Assembly: GCF_900114255.1 (NCBI RefSeq)
Contig: NZ_FOSL01000001.1
Coordinates: forward strand, 248,001 to 312,000
Direction: 5' to 3'
Length of the DNA: 64,000 nt
Source: Neomesorhizobium albiziae
GTDB lineage: Bacteria; Pseudomonadota; Alphaproteobacteria; Rhizobiales; Rhizobiaceae
The position numbers were made by a program, and so were the translations under genes. The first letter of the stretch is position 1. The number at the start of each line of letters is the position of its first letter. Positions 1 to 9,000 of the stretch are shown here, piece by piece. Under the pieces are notes generated by a model that worked only from the letters and a program-made list of their open reading frames with translations, searched no databases and was not told the origin of the DNA.

Positions 1-2
1 TC

Positions 3-944
3 CGATTGAGAGGTCCGGGCGCGCGCGACTGGCTGTCGACCATGGTCACCGGCATTGTGCCGAAACCGGGCAAGATCGGCCTCGGCTATTTCGCCGATGA
101 CAAGGGCCGCATCGTCACCGAAATGTCGATCATCGCGCATGAGGAAGACACTTTCGTGTTGATCACGGCCGCCGTTGCCGAATGGCACGACTTCGAATGG
201 TTGCGAAATCACCTTCCGGACGACACCCGGATCGATCTCAGCATCGCCACCGACGAACTCTCATGTCAGATACTCGCCGGGCCAAATTCCCGCGACATCC
301 TGGCCGAAGTCTGTGGCGCCGATCTGTCGCTGCCGTGGCTGACACATCAGTCGACCGAGATAAAGGGACGCTGGTGCCATCTCGTGCGCGTCTCCTTCGC
401 CGGCGAGCTCGGCTGGGAAATCCACACTAGGGTGGGAGACACCGCCGCCATATTCGATGCCGTCTGGGCGGCGGGCCAGAAGCATGGGCTCAAGCCTTTC
501 GGCATGTGGGCGCTGGATTCGCTCAGGCTGGAAAAGGGCTACCGCGCCTGGAAGGGCGACCTCTCCACCGACTACACCATCCTGCAAGGCGGGCTGGAAC
601 GCTTCGTCAAATGGGACAAGCCGGAGTTCCGCGGCAAGGCGGCACTACTCGGCGAAAAACAGCAGGGCGTGAAAAAACGCTTCGTCACGCTGGTGGTCGA
701 AGCCGGCGAACATGATGCGCCCTATATGTCGACGCTCTGGCATGACGGAAAGATCGTCGGCGAAACCACGTCAGGAGGTTTCGGCTACCGGGTGGACAAA
801 TCGATCGCGCTCGGCATGATCCGCGCGGACCTGGCAGAGCCCGGCACGAGGGTCGATGTCGAAATCTTCGGGGAGAATTTTCCGGCGGTCGTGCAGGAAG
901 ACAGGCCTTTGTGGGACCCGCAGAATGCAAGATTGAGAGCGTAA
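3..944 (+). CDS. GcvT-like aminomethyltransferase domain, 3' part of a gene entering from the left edge
   Basis: The reading frame is open from the left edge, so the true start lies outside the window. The visible 313 residues are a folate-binding GcvT domain followed by its C-terminal barrel. They include an LGWEIH motif and a segment running from GMWALDSLRLEKGYR to LQGGLERFVKW. The same arrangement forms the C-terminal half of the complete FAD/GcvT protein at 2222-4669. I infer that this is the tail of a dimethylglycine or sarcosine dehydrogenase paralogue, but a free-standing GcvT or DmdA-like enzyme cannot be excluded. The likely role is transfer of a one-carbon unit from an N-methyl amine to tetrahydrofolate in the cytoplasm. 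It is followed in the same direction by an aminotransferase and a second dehydrogenase. Confidence 0.8.
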   Translation, partial: RLRGPGARDWLSTMVTGIVPKPGKIGLGYFADDKGRIVTEMSIIAHEEDTFVLITAAVAEWHDFEWLRNHLPDDTRIDLSIATDELSCQILAGPNSRDILAEVCGADLSLPWLTHQSTEIKGRWCHLVRVSFAGELGWEIHTRVGDTAAIFDAVWAAGQKHGLKPFGMWALDSLRLEKGYRAWKGDLSTDYTILQGGLERFVKWDKPEFRGKAALLGEKQQGVKKRFVTLVVEAGEHDAPYMSTLWHDGKIVGETTSGGFGYRVDKSIALGMIRADLAEPGTRVDVEIFGENFPAVVQEDRPLWDPQNARLRA

Positions 945-1031
945 GCATGAACAGCCGGACCTTGGGCACTGCTCCTAAGAGGCCGCGCCAACCTCTGGAA
1001 ATGCCAATTCAACGATTGAAAGACTGAACCC

Positions 1032-2225
1032 ATGCCCCGTCCCTCTTCGCGCATTTCCGGCATCACGCCTTCCGGCAAGGATGGCTGGGAGGTGCATTTC
1101 GCCGCGATGAGCCGCCACCAGGCCGGCGAGAAGATCATCATGCTGTCGGTCGGCGATCATGATTTCGACACGCCATCCGAAACGGTCGAGGCCTGCGTCA
1201 CCGCCGTGCGCGGTGGTTTCCACCACTACACCCAGCTTGCCGGCATTCCCCGGCTGCGCGAGGCGATGGCGAAAATTTCAACCCGCGCCACCGGCGTACC
1301 AACCTCGGCCAATGAGATCATTGCCACGCCCGGCGGCCAGGCCGCCCTCTATGCGGCGGTGCAGGCCGTGCTCGATCCCGGCGGCCATGCCATCGTCGTG
1401 GCGCCCTATTATGCCACCTACCCCGGAACCTTCCGCGCCGCCGGCGCCGGCTTCACCGTCGTGGAGACGGTTGCCGAAGACGGCTTCCAGCCGCGCGCCG
1501 AGGCGATCCGCAAGGCGCTGCAGCCCAACACCCGCGCCATTCTCATCAACACGCCAAGCAATCCGACGGGCGCGGTGTATACCCGCAAGTCGCTCGAAGG
1601 CATCGCCGATATCTGCCGCAAGAACGATCTCTGGCTGCTTTCCGACGAGGTCTACTGGACGCTCGGCGGTGGCGAACACCTGTCGCCCCGCGCCCTGCCC
1701 GGCATGGCCGAGCGCACGCTGGTCATCAACTCGATGTCGAAGAGCCACGGCATGACCGGCTGGCGCATCGGCTGGCTGACCGGACCCGAAGACATCGTCG
1801 CACTTTTGATAAGCCTCAATGTGGTGACCACCTACGGCCTGACCGATTTCGTCTCGCGGGCGGCGGCCGAAGCTCTCGAACAGGGCTACGGCGTCAAGGA
1901 GATCGCGGAACGTTACGCCAGCCGCCGAAAACTTTGGCTGGACGAAATGCACGGGCTGAACAATGTCGTGGTGCGCGGCTCCGAAGGCGGCATGTACGCC
2001 ATGCTCGACATCCGCGCCGTCGAACCGGACTGCGAGAAATTCGCCTGGGCATTCCTCGACACCGAAAACGTCGCGGTGATGCCGGGCTCAAGCTTTGGCG
2101 AAGCGGCAGCCGGCCATATCCGCGTCAGCCTTTGCCAGTCCGAGGACGTGCTGAAGGAAGCAGCGACGCGCCTGAAGCGTTTCGTGGCGAATTACGCAAC
2201 CATCACCCAGAGCAAATCCGCATGA
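1032..2225 (+). CDS. Class I/II PLP-dependent aminotransferase
   Basis: This 397-residue protein is a fold-type I aminotransferase of the aspartate aminotransferase family, usual length about 390-400. Visible marks are the GGQAALY cofactor-phosphate loop, NTPSNPTGAVY, the SDEVYW segment with the pyridine-nitrogen Asp, and SMSKSHGMTGWRIGW with the Schiff-base lysine at about residue 237. The ATG at 1032 gives a normal-length N-terminus. Its TGA overlaps the ATG of the next gene by 4 nt (ATGA), so the two are translationally coupled. The substrate cannot be read from sequence. The neighbours suggest an amino acid or amine from the same catabolic route. Confidence 0.9.
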   Translation: MPRPSSRISGITPSGKDGWEVHFAAMSRHQAGEKIIMLSVGDHDFDTPSETVEACVTAVRGGFHHYTQLAGIPRLREAMAKISTRATGVPTSANEIIATPGGQAALYAAVQAVLDPGGHAIVVAPYYATYPGTFRAAGAGFTVVETVAEDGFQPRAEAIRKALQPNTRAILINTPSNPTGAVYTRKSLEGIADICRKNDLWLLSDEVYWTLGGGEHLSPRALPGMAERTLVINSMSKSHGMTGWRIGWLTGPEDIVALLISLNVVTTYGLTDFVSRAAAEALEQGYGVKEIAERYASRRKLWLDEMHGLNNVVVRGSEGGMYAMLDIRAVEPDCEKFAWAFLDTENVAVMPGSSFGEAAAGHIRVSLCQSEDVLKEAATRLKRFVANYATITQSKSA

Positions 2226-4669
2226 CCCCACTGCCGCAAAAAGCCCGCGCCGTCATCATCGGCGGCGGCGTTTCCGGCTGCTCTGTCGCCTACCACCTGG
2301 CCAGGCTCGGGTGGACCGACATCGTGCTTCTGGAGCGCAAGCAGCTCACCTCCGGCACCACCTGGCACGCGGCCGGGCTGATCGGCCAGTTGCGCGCCTC
2401 GCAAAACATGACGCGGCTGGCCAAATATTCGGCCGACCTCTACGTCAGGCTGGAGGAGGAAACCGGCGTCGCCACCGGCATGCGTCAGGTCGGCTCGATC
2501 ACCGTGGCGCTGACCGAGGAGCGCAAGCACGAGATCTATAGGCAAGCGTCCCTCGCCCGCGCCTTCAACGTCGATGTCCGCGAGGTTTCTCCGAGCGAAG
2601 TCAAGGAGATGTACCCGCATCTCAATGTGTCCGACGTGGTCGGCGCCGTTCACCTGCCGCTCGATGGCCAGTGCGATCCCGCCAACATTGCGATGGCGCT
2701 CGCCAAGGGCGCGCGCCAGCGCGGCGCAAGGATCGTCGAGAACGTGAAGGTGACGAAGGTTCACGCCAGGGATGGCCGCGTCAGCGGCGTTTCCTGGGCG
2801 CAGGGCGACGAGCAGGGCACCATCGAAACCGACATCGTCGTCAACTGCGCCGGCATGTGGGCGCGCGAACTCGCCGGACAGAACGGCGTCACCATCCCGC
2901 TGCATGCCTGCGAGCATTTTTATCTTGTCACCGAGGCGATACCCGGCCTCTCCCGCCTGCCCGTGCTGCGGGTGCCGGACGAGTGCGCCTATTACAAGGA
3001 AGACGCCGGCAAGATGATGCTCGGCGCCTTCGAGCCGGTCGCCAAGCCGTGGGGCATGGACGGCATCCGCGAAGACTTCTGCTTCGACCAATTGCCGGAA
3101 GACATGGACCATTTCGAGCCGATCCTGGAAATGGGCGTGAACCGCATGCCGATGCTGGCCACCGCCGGCATCCACACCTTCTTCAACGGCCCGGAGAGTT
3201 TTACCCCCGACGACCGCTATTACCTCGGCGAAGCGCCCGAACTCGGCGGCTACTGGGTGGCGGCGGGCTACAATTCGATCGGCATCGTCTCATCCGGCGG
3301 CGCCGGCATGGCGCTGGCGCAGTGGATCCACGACGGCGAGGCGCCGTTCGACCTGTGGGAGGTCGATATCCGTCGCGCCCAGCCCTTCCAGAAGAATCGC
3401 CGCTATCTCAGGGAACGCGTTTCCGAAACGCTCGGCCTGCTCTACGCCGACCATTTCCCCTACCGCCAGATGGCGACGTCGCGCAATGTCAGGCGATCCC
3501 CCTTGCACGAGCACCTGAAGGCGCGCGGCGCGGTGTTCGGTGAAGTCGCGGGCTGGGAGCGCGCCAACTGGTTCGCGAAAGAGGGCCAGGAGCGCGAGTA
3601 CCAATATTCCTGGAAGCGGCAGAACTGGTTCGGCAACCAGCGCGACGAACATCTCGCCGTCCGCAACGGCGTCGGCCTGTTCGACATGACCTCGTTCGGC
3701 AAGATCAGGATCGAAGGCCGCGACGCGCTATCCTTCCTGCAGCGCCTGTGCGCCAACGACATGGACGTGGCGCCCGGAAAAATCGTCTACACGCAGATGC
3801 TGAACAGCAAGGGCGGCATCGAAAGCGACCTCACCGTCTCGCGCTTGTCGGAAACGGCCTTCCTCGCCGTCGTGCCCGGCGCCACCTTGCAGCGCGACCT
3901 CGCCTGGCTGCACAAGCATCTTGGCGACGAATTCGTCGTCATCATCACCGATGTCACGGCAGCCGAAAGCGTGCTTTGCCTCATGGGGCCGAACGCGCGG
4001 AAGCTGATGCAAAAAGTCAGTCCCAACGATTTTTCCAACGTCAAAAATCCGTTCGGCACCTGGCAGGAGATCGAGATCGGCATGGGGCTCGCCCGCGCCC
4101 ATCGTGTCACCTACGTCGGCGAGCTCGGCTGGGAGCTTTATGTGTCGACCGACCAGACGGCGCATGTGTTCGAGGCGCTGGAGGAAGCCGGCAAGGAACT
4201 GGGCCTCAAGCTCTGCGGCCTGCACACGCTGGACTCCTGCCGCATCGAAAAGGCTTTCCGCCATTTCGGCCACGACATCACCGACGAGGATCATGTTCTG
4301 GAAGCCGGTCTCGGCTTTGCCGTGAAGACCGGCAAGGGCGACTTTCTCGGTCGCGACGCGGTGCTGCGCAAGAAGGAAACTGGCCTCGACCGCCGCCTCG
4401 TGCAATTCCGCCTCACCGATCCCGAACCGCTGCTCTTCCACAACGAGGCGATCGTGCGCGATGGAAAAATCGTCGGCACGATCACGTCAGGCAATTACGG
4501 CCACCATCTCGGCGGCGCCATCGGGCTTGGCTACGTTCCCTGCGAGGGACAGACCGAAGCCGACGTGCTCGCCTCTTCCTACGAAATCGAAATCGCCGGC
4601 GAACGGTTCGCAGCACATGTCTCGTTGAAGCCGATGTACGACCCCAAGGCCGAGCGGGTCAGGATGTAG
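2222..4669 (+). CDS. FAD-dependent dimethylglycine/sarcosine dehydrogenase-like protein (DAO + GcvT)
   Basis: The protein has 815 residues when started at the ATG coupled to the upstream aminotransferase. A longer in-frame reading overlaps that gene and was not chosen. The N-terminal half is a D-amino-acid-oxidase-type flavoprotein with the dinucleotide motif IIGGGVSGCSVAYHL near residues 11-25 and SGTTWHAAGL. In human dimethylglycine dehydrogenase the corresponding His carries covalent FAD. The C-terminal half, from about residue 440, is a GcvT folate-binding domain with LGWELYV and the HTLDSCRIEKAFRHFG segment. Such enzymes oxidatively demethylate dimethylglycine, sarcosine or related N-methyl amines and pass formaldehyde to tetrahydrofolate. 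The exact substrate is not determined. Confidence 0.88.
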   Translation: MTPLPQKARAVIIGGGVSGCSVAYHLARLGWTDIVLLERKQLTSGTTWHAAGLIGQLRASQNMTRLAKYSADLYVRLEEETGVATGMRQVGSITVALTEERKHEIYRQASLARAFNVDVREVSPSEVKEMYPHLNVSDVVGAVHLPLDGQCDPANIAMALAKGARQRGARIVENVKVTKVHARDGRVSGVSWAQGDEQGTIETDIVVNCAGMWARELAGQNGVTIPLHACEHFYLVTEAIPGLSRLPVLRVPDECAYYKEDAGKMMLGAFEPVAKPWGMDGIREDFCFDQLPEDMDHFEPILEMGVNRMPMLATAGIHTFFNGPESFTPDDRYYLGEAPELGGYWVAAGYNSIGIVSSGGAGMALAQWIHDGEAPFDLWEVDIRRAQPFQKNRRYLRERVSETLGLLYADHFPYRQMATSRNVRRSPLHEHLKARGAVFGEVAGWERANWFAKEGQEREYQYSWKRQNWFGNQRDEHLAVRNGVGLFDMTSFGKIRIEGRDALSFLQRLCANDMDVAPGKIVYTQMLNSKGGIESDLTVSRLSETAFLAVVPGATLQRDLAWLHKHLGDEFVVIITDVTAAESVLCLMGPNARKLMQKVSPNDFSNVKNPFGTWQEIEIGMGLARAHRVTYVGELGWELYVSTDQTAHVFEALEEAGKELGLKLCGLHTLDSCRIEKAFRHFGHDITDEDHVLEAGLGFAVKTGKGDFLGRDAVLRKKETGLDRRLVQFRLTDPEPLLFHNEAIVRDGKIVGTITSGNYGHHLGGAIGLGYVPCEGQTEADVLASSYEIEIAGERFAAHVSLKPMYDPKAERVRM

Positions 4670-4674
4670 CGGCG

Positions 4675-4806
4675 CCCTTTCCTTCTCCCCGTTTACGGGG
4701 AGAAGGTGGCCCGAAGGGCCGGATGAGGGGCAGCGCGAACGTCTGAGGGCTTGGGTAGCCCCTCACCTGCCTGCCGGCATCCTCTCCCCATAAAGCGGGG
4801 AGAGGA
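4675..4806. repeat. RIME-like palindromic repeat pair
   Basis: Two GC-rich hairpins (ctccccgtttacggggag and ctccccataaagcggggag) face each other across about 130 bp with gccggatgagggg and cccctcacctgcc flanks. They lie between convergent genes and could act as a bidirectional terminator. The sequence resembles RIME-type repeats of Rhizobiales. Confidence 0.75.
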
Positions 4807-4812
4807 AAACCC

Positions 4813-5397
4813 TCAAAACCGCTCCAGCTTCCGCTTCACCTTGCCCAGAAACGCCGCGCGTGTCTGCGGCGTCGAGGCGTCCATCAGGTAGTGCGCCAGA
4901 AACAATGTCTTGCAGCGCCTGGCGCACAGCGCGCGAATGCCGCGCAGGATGGTTTTGCGGCCGGGATGGCCGACCAGATGCGACCACCACAGCGGCGCGC
5001 CGCAGGTGGTGACCACGGCGATCTTCGAGACTTGGGTCATCAGCGGCTCGATCGAGCCGTCGCCCCGCAGCTTGAACGCCACGTCGGGCGCCCACACACG
5101 GTCGAGCCAGCCCTTCAGCATCGCCGGTAACCCATACCACCAGGTCGGGTAGACGAAGACGATCATCTCGGCCCATTTCAGGTGGCCGATATGGGTCTGC
5201 AGCGCCGGGTCGGCAGGGGCCGCCAGATTGTAGATCCGCCGCTCGTCGCCCCACATCACCGGATCGAACTTTTCCGCATAAAGGTCGATCAGCCGCGCCT
5301 CGCATCCCTTCGCCGCAACTGCCTCCAGCACGGTGTCGCGCAAGGCGGCGCAAAAGCTGTCCTGCAGGGGATGGCAATAGACGATCAGCACTCGCAT
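4813..5397 (-). CDS. Flavodoxin-fold NAD(P)H quinone oxidoreductase
   Basis: The protein has 194 residues, starting at MRVLIVYCHP. This ATG overlaps the stop of the upstream paralogue by one base (TGATG), which decides the start. A longer open frame to 5724 overlaps that gene and is a shadow. Family marks are the N-terminal beta-strand and phosphate loop with HPLQDSFC, the YAEKFDP segment, FVYPTWWYGLPAMLKGW and the VTTCGAP loop. Members of this family (KefF/MdaB/NQO-like) use FMN or FAD to reduce quinones with two electrons. It is the second gene of a tandem duplicate pair. Confidence 0.87.
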   Translation of the reverse strand: MRVLIVYCHPLQDSFCAALRDTVLEAVAAKGCEARLIDLYAEKFDPVMWGDERRIYNLAAPADPALQTHIGHLKWAEMIVFVYPTWWYGLPAMLKGWLDRVWAPDVAFKLRGDGSIEPLMTQVSKIAVVTTCGAPLWWSHLVGHPGRKTILRGIRALCARRCKTLFLAHYLMDASTPQTRAAFLGKVKRKLERF

Positions 5398-5978
5398 CAG
5401 AATGCATCCATCGCTGCCGCCACCTTCGCCATGAATTTCTGCCGCGAACGGTCGGTCGACAGGTTCATCGAATAATGCGCGAGATAGGAGACCGGCGCGC
5501 CGGGCTTGATCGTGGCGCGCAGCGCACGCTTCACCAGCCTGCGCGGCGGATCGCCCATCAGCATGGCGCGAAAGCGGCTGCCGCCATAGCTCGTCACCGC
5601 CGCGAGCTTGCGGATGCCGTGGAGCGAGGGAACCACCGCGCCGTCCACCAGCTTGAACGACACTCCCGGCAGGAAGACGCGGTCGAAAAAACCTTTCAGA
5701 ATGGCCGGATAGCCGTAATTCCACACCGGAAACACGAGCACCAGCGCCTCCGCCCTGCGCAGCCGCTCGACATAAGCGTGGATGCCTGCGGCATTGGCCG
5801 GCACATCGTGATAGGCAAGCCGCTCGGCGCGGGTCATGCGCGGATCGAAATTTTCGGCGTAGAGATCGCAGACATCGACCGCATGGCCCCTGGCAGTCAG
5901 ACGCTCGACCGCGAGGTCACGCAGCGCCGTGCAGAAACTGGTTTCGACGGGATGCGCATGAAGGACGAGGATATTCAC
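5397..5978 (-). CDS. Flavodoxin-fold NAD(P)H quinone oxidoreductase (paralogue)
   Basis: The protein has 193 residues and is clearly paralogous to the next gene: both share an HP..(T/D)SFC(T/A)ALRD start, YAE.FDP, and a W.YG(Y/L)PA(I/M)LKG segment. It lacks a signal peptide and is expected to be a cytosolic flavin-dependent quinone or nitro-compound reductase. It lies 11 nt after the FAD oxidase at 5990-7396, and its stop overlaps the next start, so the genes from the amidohydrolase to here appear to form one minus-strand operon. Confidence 0.87.
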   Translation of the reverse strand: MNILVLHAHPVETSFCTALRDLAVERLTARGHAVDVCDLYAENFDPRMTRAERLAYHDVPANAAGIHAYVERLRRAEALVLVFPVWNYGYPAILKGFFDRVFLPGVSFKLVDGAVVPSLHGIRKLAAVTSYGGSRFRAMLMGDPPRRLVKRALRATIKPGAPVSYLAHYSMNLSTDRSRQKFMAKVAAAMDAF

Positions 5979-5989
5979 ATGTCGCCCCG

Positions 5990-7396
5990 TCAGCTCGCCT
6001 TCTGCAGGCCCTTGAACAGGAACGTCTTGCCGCTGCGATAATCGTAGTCCGGGTTTTCCCAGGCGATCATCTTGCCGGGGTTGAGCAGGCCTTGGGGGTC
6101 CGCCTCGCGTTTGAAGGCAAGCTGGATGTCGTCGGTCTGCTTCATGCCGCCCTCCTCCAGCGTGTAGCGGTGCGGGTTGAAGATCGGGCAGCCATTCTCC
6201 TCGAACAGCCTCACGATCTCGTCGAGGCGCTCCTCGGTGGTGAAGCGCACCAGGTTCAGGCCGAAGCAGGTGATGTTGCCGTCGAAGCGCACGAATTCGA
6301 GGTGCGAAAACACCTCGCCGGGAAACATCCCGTCCATCTTTTCGACCAGCGCAAGATGGTTGGGGAACGGGTAGAGCGACTGCAGGTAGGTGATCGACGG
6401 ATCGACCCGCAGCGCCCGGAGCGTCGTGTGGTTCCAGGCTAGTTCATAGGCCGGCGGCAGACCCTTCCTGTCGTCATCGCTCGCCGTCGCGGCGTTGAAG
6501 GCGACCGCGCCGCCCTCGCGGCGGGTGAAGGCCAGGAAGGCATCGAGCGCATGCGGCGCCACCATCACGGCGACGATGCTCTGCCCCTCGGCGAAAAACT
6601 TGCTGTGGCGCTTGAAGTAGAGCTGCGGCACGGGTGCGGCGATCGGCGTGATCAGCTTGGTGAGCAGGCCGTCCTGGCAGGCAAGCGCGTTGCCATAGCG
6701 CGCTGCCCCCATGAATGTGTCGAAGCCCACGATAACGTCGACCCAGTCGTATGCCGCCGTCAGCGGCATCTCCACTTCTGTGATGATGCCGTTGGTGCCG
6801 TAGGCGTGGGTCACCTTGTGCAAATCCTCGCCGGTGAGTTCCAGCACCTTGGGTCGGGCCTCCATGGTGACGACGCGCAGCCTCAGCACATTGCCGAAAT
6901 CGCGCAACCCGCCGAAATTGATCGAACCGACGCCCCCCGAACCGCCGGCGATGAAGCCGCCGATCGAGGCCGTGTTGTAGGTCGAGGGGTGGATACGCAG
7001 TTCCTGGCTCGAATGTGCCCGCGTCGCCCGGTCGATGTCGGCGAGGATGGCGCCGGGGCCGGTCACGACCCGGCCTGGCGAAATCGCCTTGATCTCGTTC
7101 ATCTCGGCCAGCGACAGCACGACGCCGCCCGAAAGCGGCATCGCCTGTCCGTAATTGCCGGTGCCGGTGCCGCGCGGCGTCACCGGAATGCCGAGCCTGT
7201 GGCAGGCGGCGAGCACGCGGATCACCTCGGCCTCGCTTTTCGGCGAAACGATCAGGTCGCCGGTAACATGGTCGAGCTGGCGCTTCAGCACAGGGCTGTA
7301 CCAATAGAAGTCGCGGCTCTTCTGCTGGACGATCTTTTCGTTGTCCTCGATCTTCATGCCGTCGAGTTCACGCTTCAGCGCCAAAAGATCCATCAT
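5990..7396 (-). CDS. FAD-binding oxidase/dehydrogenase, GlcD-like
   Basis: The 468-residue protein has the PCMH-type FAD-binding domain followed by the FAD-linked oxidase C-terminal domain. Visible motifs are TPRGTGTGNYGQ, the Gly-rich GGFIAGGSGGVGSINFG, and YGTNGIITEVEM. The C-terminal NPHRYTLEEGG and LLNPGKMI segments are typical of the glycolate oxidase/D-lactate dehydrogenase group. It probably oxidises a 2-hydroxy acid or a related compound. The ATG overlaps the upstream amidohydrolase stop (ATGATG), which implies coupled translation. The substrate is not predictable. Confidence 0.87.
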   Translation of the reverse strand: MMDLLALKRELDGMKIEDNEKIVQQKSRDFYWYSPVLKRQLDHVTGDLIVSPKSEAEVIRVLAACHRLGIPVTPRGTGTGNYGQAMPLSGGVVLSLAEMNEIKAISPGRVVTGPGAILADIDRATRAHSSQELRIHPSTYNTASIGGFIAGGSGGVGSINFGGLRDFGNVLRLRVVTMEARPKVLELTGEDLHKVTHAYGTNGIITEVEMPLTAAYDWVDVIVGFDTFMGAARYGNALACQDGLLTKLITPIAAPVPQLYFKRHSKFFAEGQSIVAVMVAPHALDAFLAFTRREGGAVAFNAATASDDDRKGLPPAYELAWNHTTLRALRVDPSITYLQSLYPFPNHLALVEKMDGMFPGEVFSHLEFVRFDGNITCFGLNLVRFTTEERLDEIVRLFEENGCPIFNPHRYTLEEGGMKQTDDIQLAFKREADPQGLLNPGKMIAWENPDYDYRSGKTFLFKGLQKAS

Positions 7397-8697
7397 TCCA
7401 CCATCAGGTCGTCGAGTTCGGCATAGTCGGGAATGTCGCGCGCGATCGCCTGGCCAGCGCGCACGACGATGCGGTCATGTTCCGGCCGCGACAGGAGTTC
7501 GGTCCAGCTCCGGCCCTTGAAGACAATGAAATCGGCCGCCCCGCCGCTCGCCAGCACGCCCGTCCCGTCGAGCCGCATCACTGCTGCCGGCGTGGCGGCG
7601 ATTGTCTTGGGCCAGTCGCCGACCGGGTGGTCGAAATGCAGGATACGGGTTGCCATGCGGTAGACCTCCAGCATGTCGAGATCGCCATAAGCGTAGAACG
7701 GGTCGCGCGTGTTGTCGGAGGCGACGGCGACCGGGATGCCCCGCGCCTTCATTTCATGCAGCAGCGTGACGCCACGCCAGCGCGGAGTGGTGGCGTCGTG
7801 GCGCCGGTCCTGCAGATAGAGATTGCACATCGGCAAGGACACGACGGCGATGCCAGCGTGCGCCACCTTGTCCAGCGTATCCAGCACATCGAGGTCGGGC
7901 TGCCGCGACAGCGAGCAGCAGTGGCCGACCAGTATCTTTCCGTCGAAACTGTTCCACAACGCCGCTTCGGCGATCTTCTTCAGCGAAATCGCCGACACCG
8001 CGTCCGTCTCGTCGGCGTGGAAATCGAGATCGAGCCCGTGCTCCATTGCGGCTGCGAAGATGCGGTCGAGCAGCTCCTCCAGGTCGGGCACCATGTAGGT
8101 GACCGCGCCGAGCACGCCGCCCGCCGCCGCGACTTGGCTGACGAGGCCTGCGAACCATTTCTTGTCGCGCGCCGCCTCGATGCCGAACAGGCAGGCTCCC
8201 TGCAGGTCGATGCGGCCGCGCCAGCGCTCGCGCATCTCGGTGAAGACCGGCCATGAGATTTCGCCTTGCGGCCCTTCGCTGTCGATATGCGTGCGCAGTG
8301 CCTTGGTGCCGTGCGCATAGGCCGAGCGCAGCGAGAAATCCATGCGCCGCGCCACATCCCTTGCCGTCCAGCGCGCCCTGCGGTCGGCGCCGTTAGCGTT
8401 GAGCGCGCCCATGAAGGAGCCGTCCGGATTGGGTGCGCGCGGCCAGATGTGGCCCTTGTCGATATGAGTGTGGCAGTCGACGAAAGCCGGCAGCACGATG
8501 CGGCCGGCCAGATCGATGGCTCCCTCGGGTGGCGCTCCCGCCGCTCCAATCGACGCAACCTTGCCGCCATCCACCGCGATGTCGGCAAGCGCGAACCCGT
8601 CGCTGTCGAACGCCGTATCGAGACCCGGCGTCAGCGATTGATTCACGCGGGCGTTGGCGAGGATGTATGCGCCGGATGTGGGAATCATCGGGAGCAT
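7393..8697 (-). CDS. Cytosine-deaminase-like amidohydrolase
   Basis: The protein belongs to the metal-dependent amidohydrolase superfamily. HTHIDKGH supplies the first metal pair. HADE provides the His and the catalytic Glu, a following GHC contains the next His, and SDNTRDPF supplies the Asp. This set fits the cytosine deaminase subfamily, which hydrolyses cyclic amidines and related nitrogen heterocycles. I chose MLPMIP (8697) as the start, giving 434 residues; the open frame extends 11 codons further, and an ATG three codons inside is possible. No strong Shine-Dalgarno decides between them. It heads the minus-strand operon with the oxidase and two quinone reductases. Confidence 0.85.
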   Translation of the reverse strand: MLPMIPTSGAYILANARVNQSLTPGLDTAFDSDGFALADIAVDGGKVASIGAAGAPPEGAIDLAGRIVLPAFVDCHTHIDKGHIWPRAPNPDGSFMGALNANGADRRARWTARDVARRMDFSLRSAYAHGTKALRTHIDSEGPQGEISWPVFTEMRERWRGRIDLQGACLFGIEAARDKKWFAGLVSQVAAAGGVLGAVTYMVPDLEELLDRIFAAAMEHGLDLDFHADETDAVSAISLKKIAEAALWNSFDGKILVGHCCSLSRQPDLDVLDTLDKVAHAGIAVVSLPMCNLYLQDRRHDATTPRWRGVTLLHEMKARGIPVAVASDNTRDPFYAYGDLDMLEVYRMATRILHFDHPVGDWPKTIAATPAAVMRLDGTGVLASGGAADFIVFKGRSWTELLSRPEHDRIVVRAGQAIARDIPDYAELDDLMVE

Positions 8698-8734
8698 TCC
8701 GGGAGTTTGGCCCTGCGCTGAAGCGGCCAATCTC

Positions 8735-8980
8735 CTCCCTTGAGGGCGGGGCTATCGCATATGGGTTCTGTCTTCCCCCACTCCGGCCCTGCGGGCCACC
8801 TCTCCCCCCTCCGGAGGGAGAGGAAGGGAAGCCCGGCATAGCGGCCAGCGCTTCCTCTCCCCCGTCGATCGGGGGAGAGGTGGTTTGCAAAGCAAACCGG
8901 AGTGGGGGTCGACCACATATATGCGATTGCCCTGCCCTTGAGGAGGAGATGTCCGGCAGGACAGAGGGGGGCAACGTCGA
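8735..8980. repeat. Cluster of RIME-like GC palindromes
   Basis: This 303-bp gap (8698-9000) is filled by repeats. It holds a gggccacctctcccccctccgg block, a palindrome cctctcccccgtcgatcggg followed by aaaccggagtgggggtcgac, and a gatgtccggcaggacagagg unit. The same units recur at 33629, 37818, 38572 and 47457. No gene is supported here. Confidence 0.75.
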
Positions 8981-9000
8981 GCGCCAAACCTTCAAACACC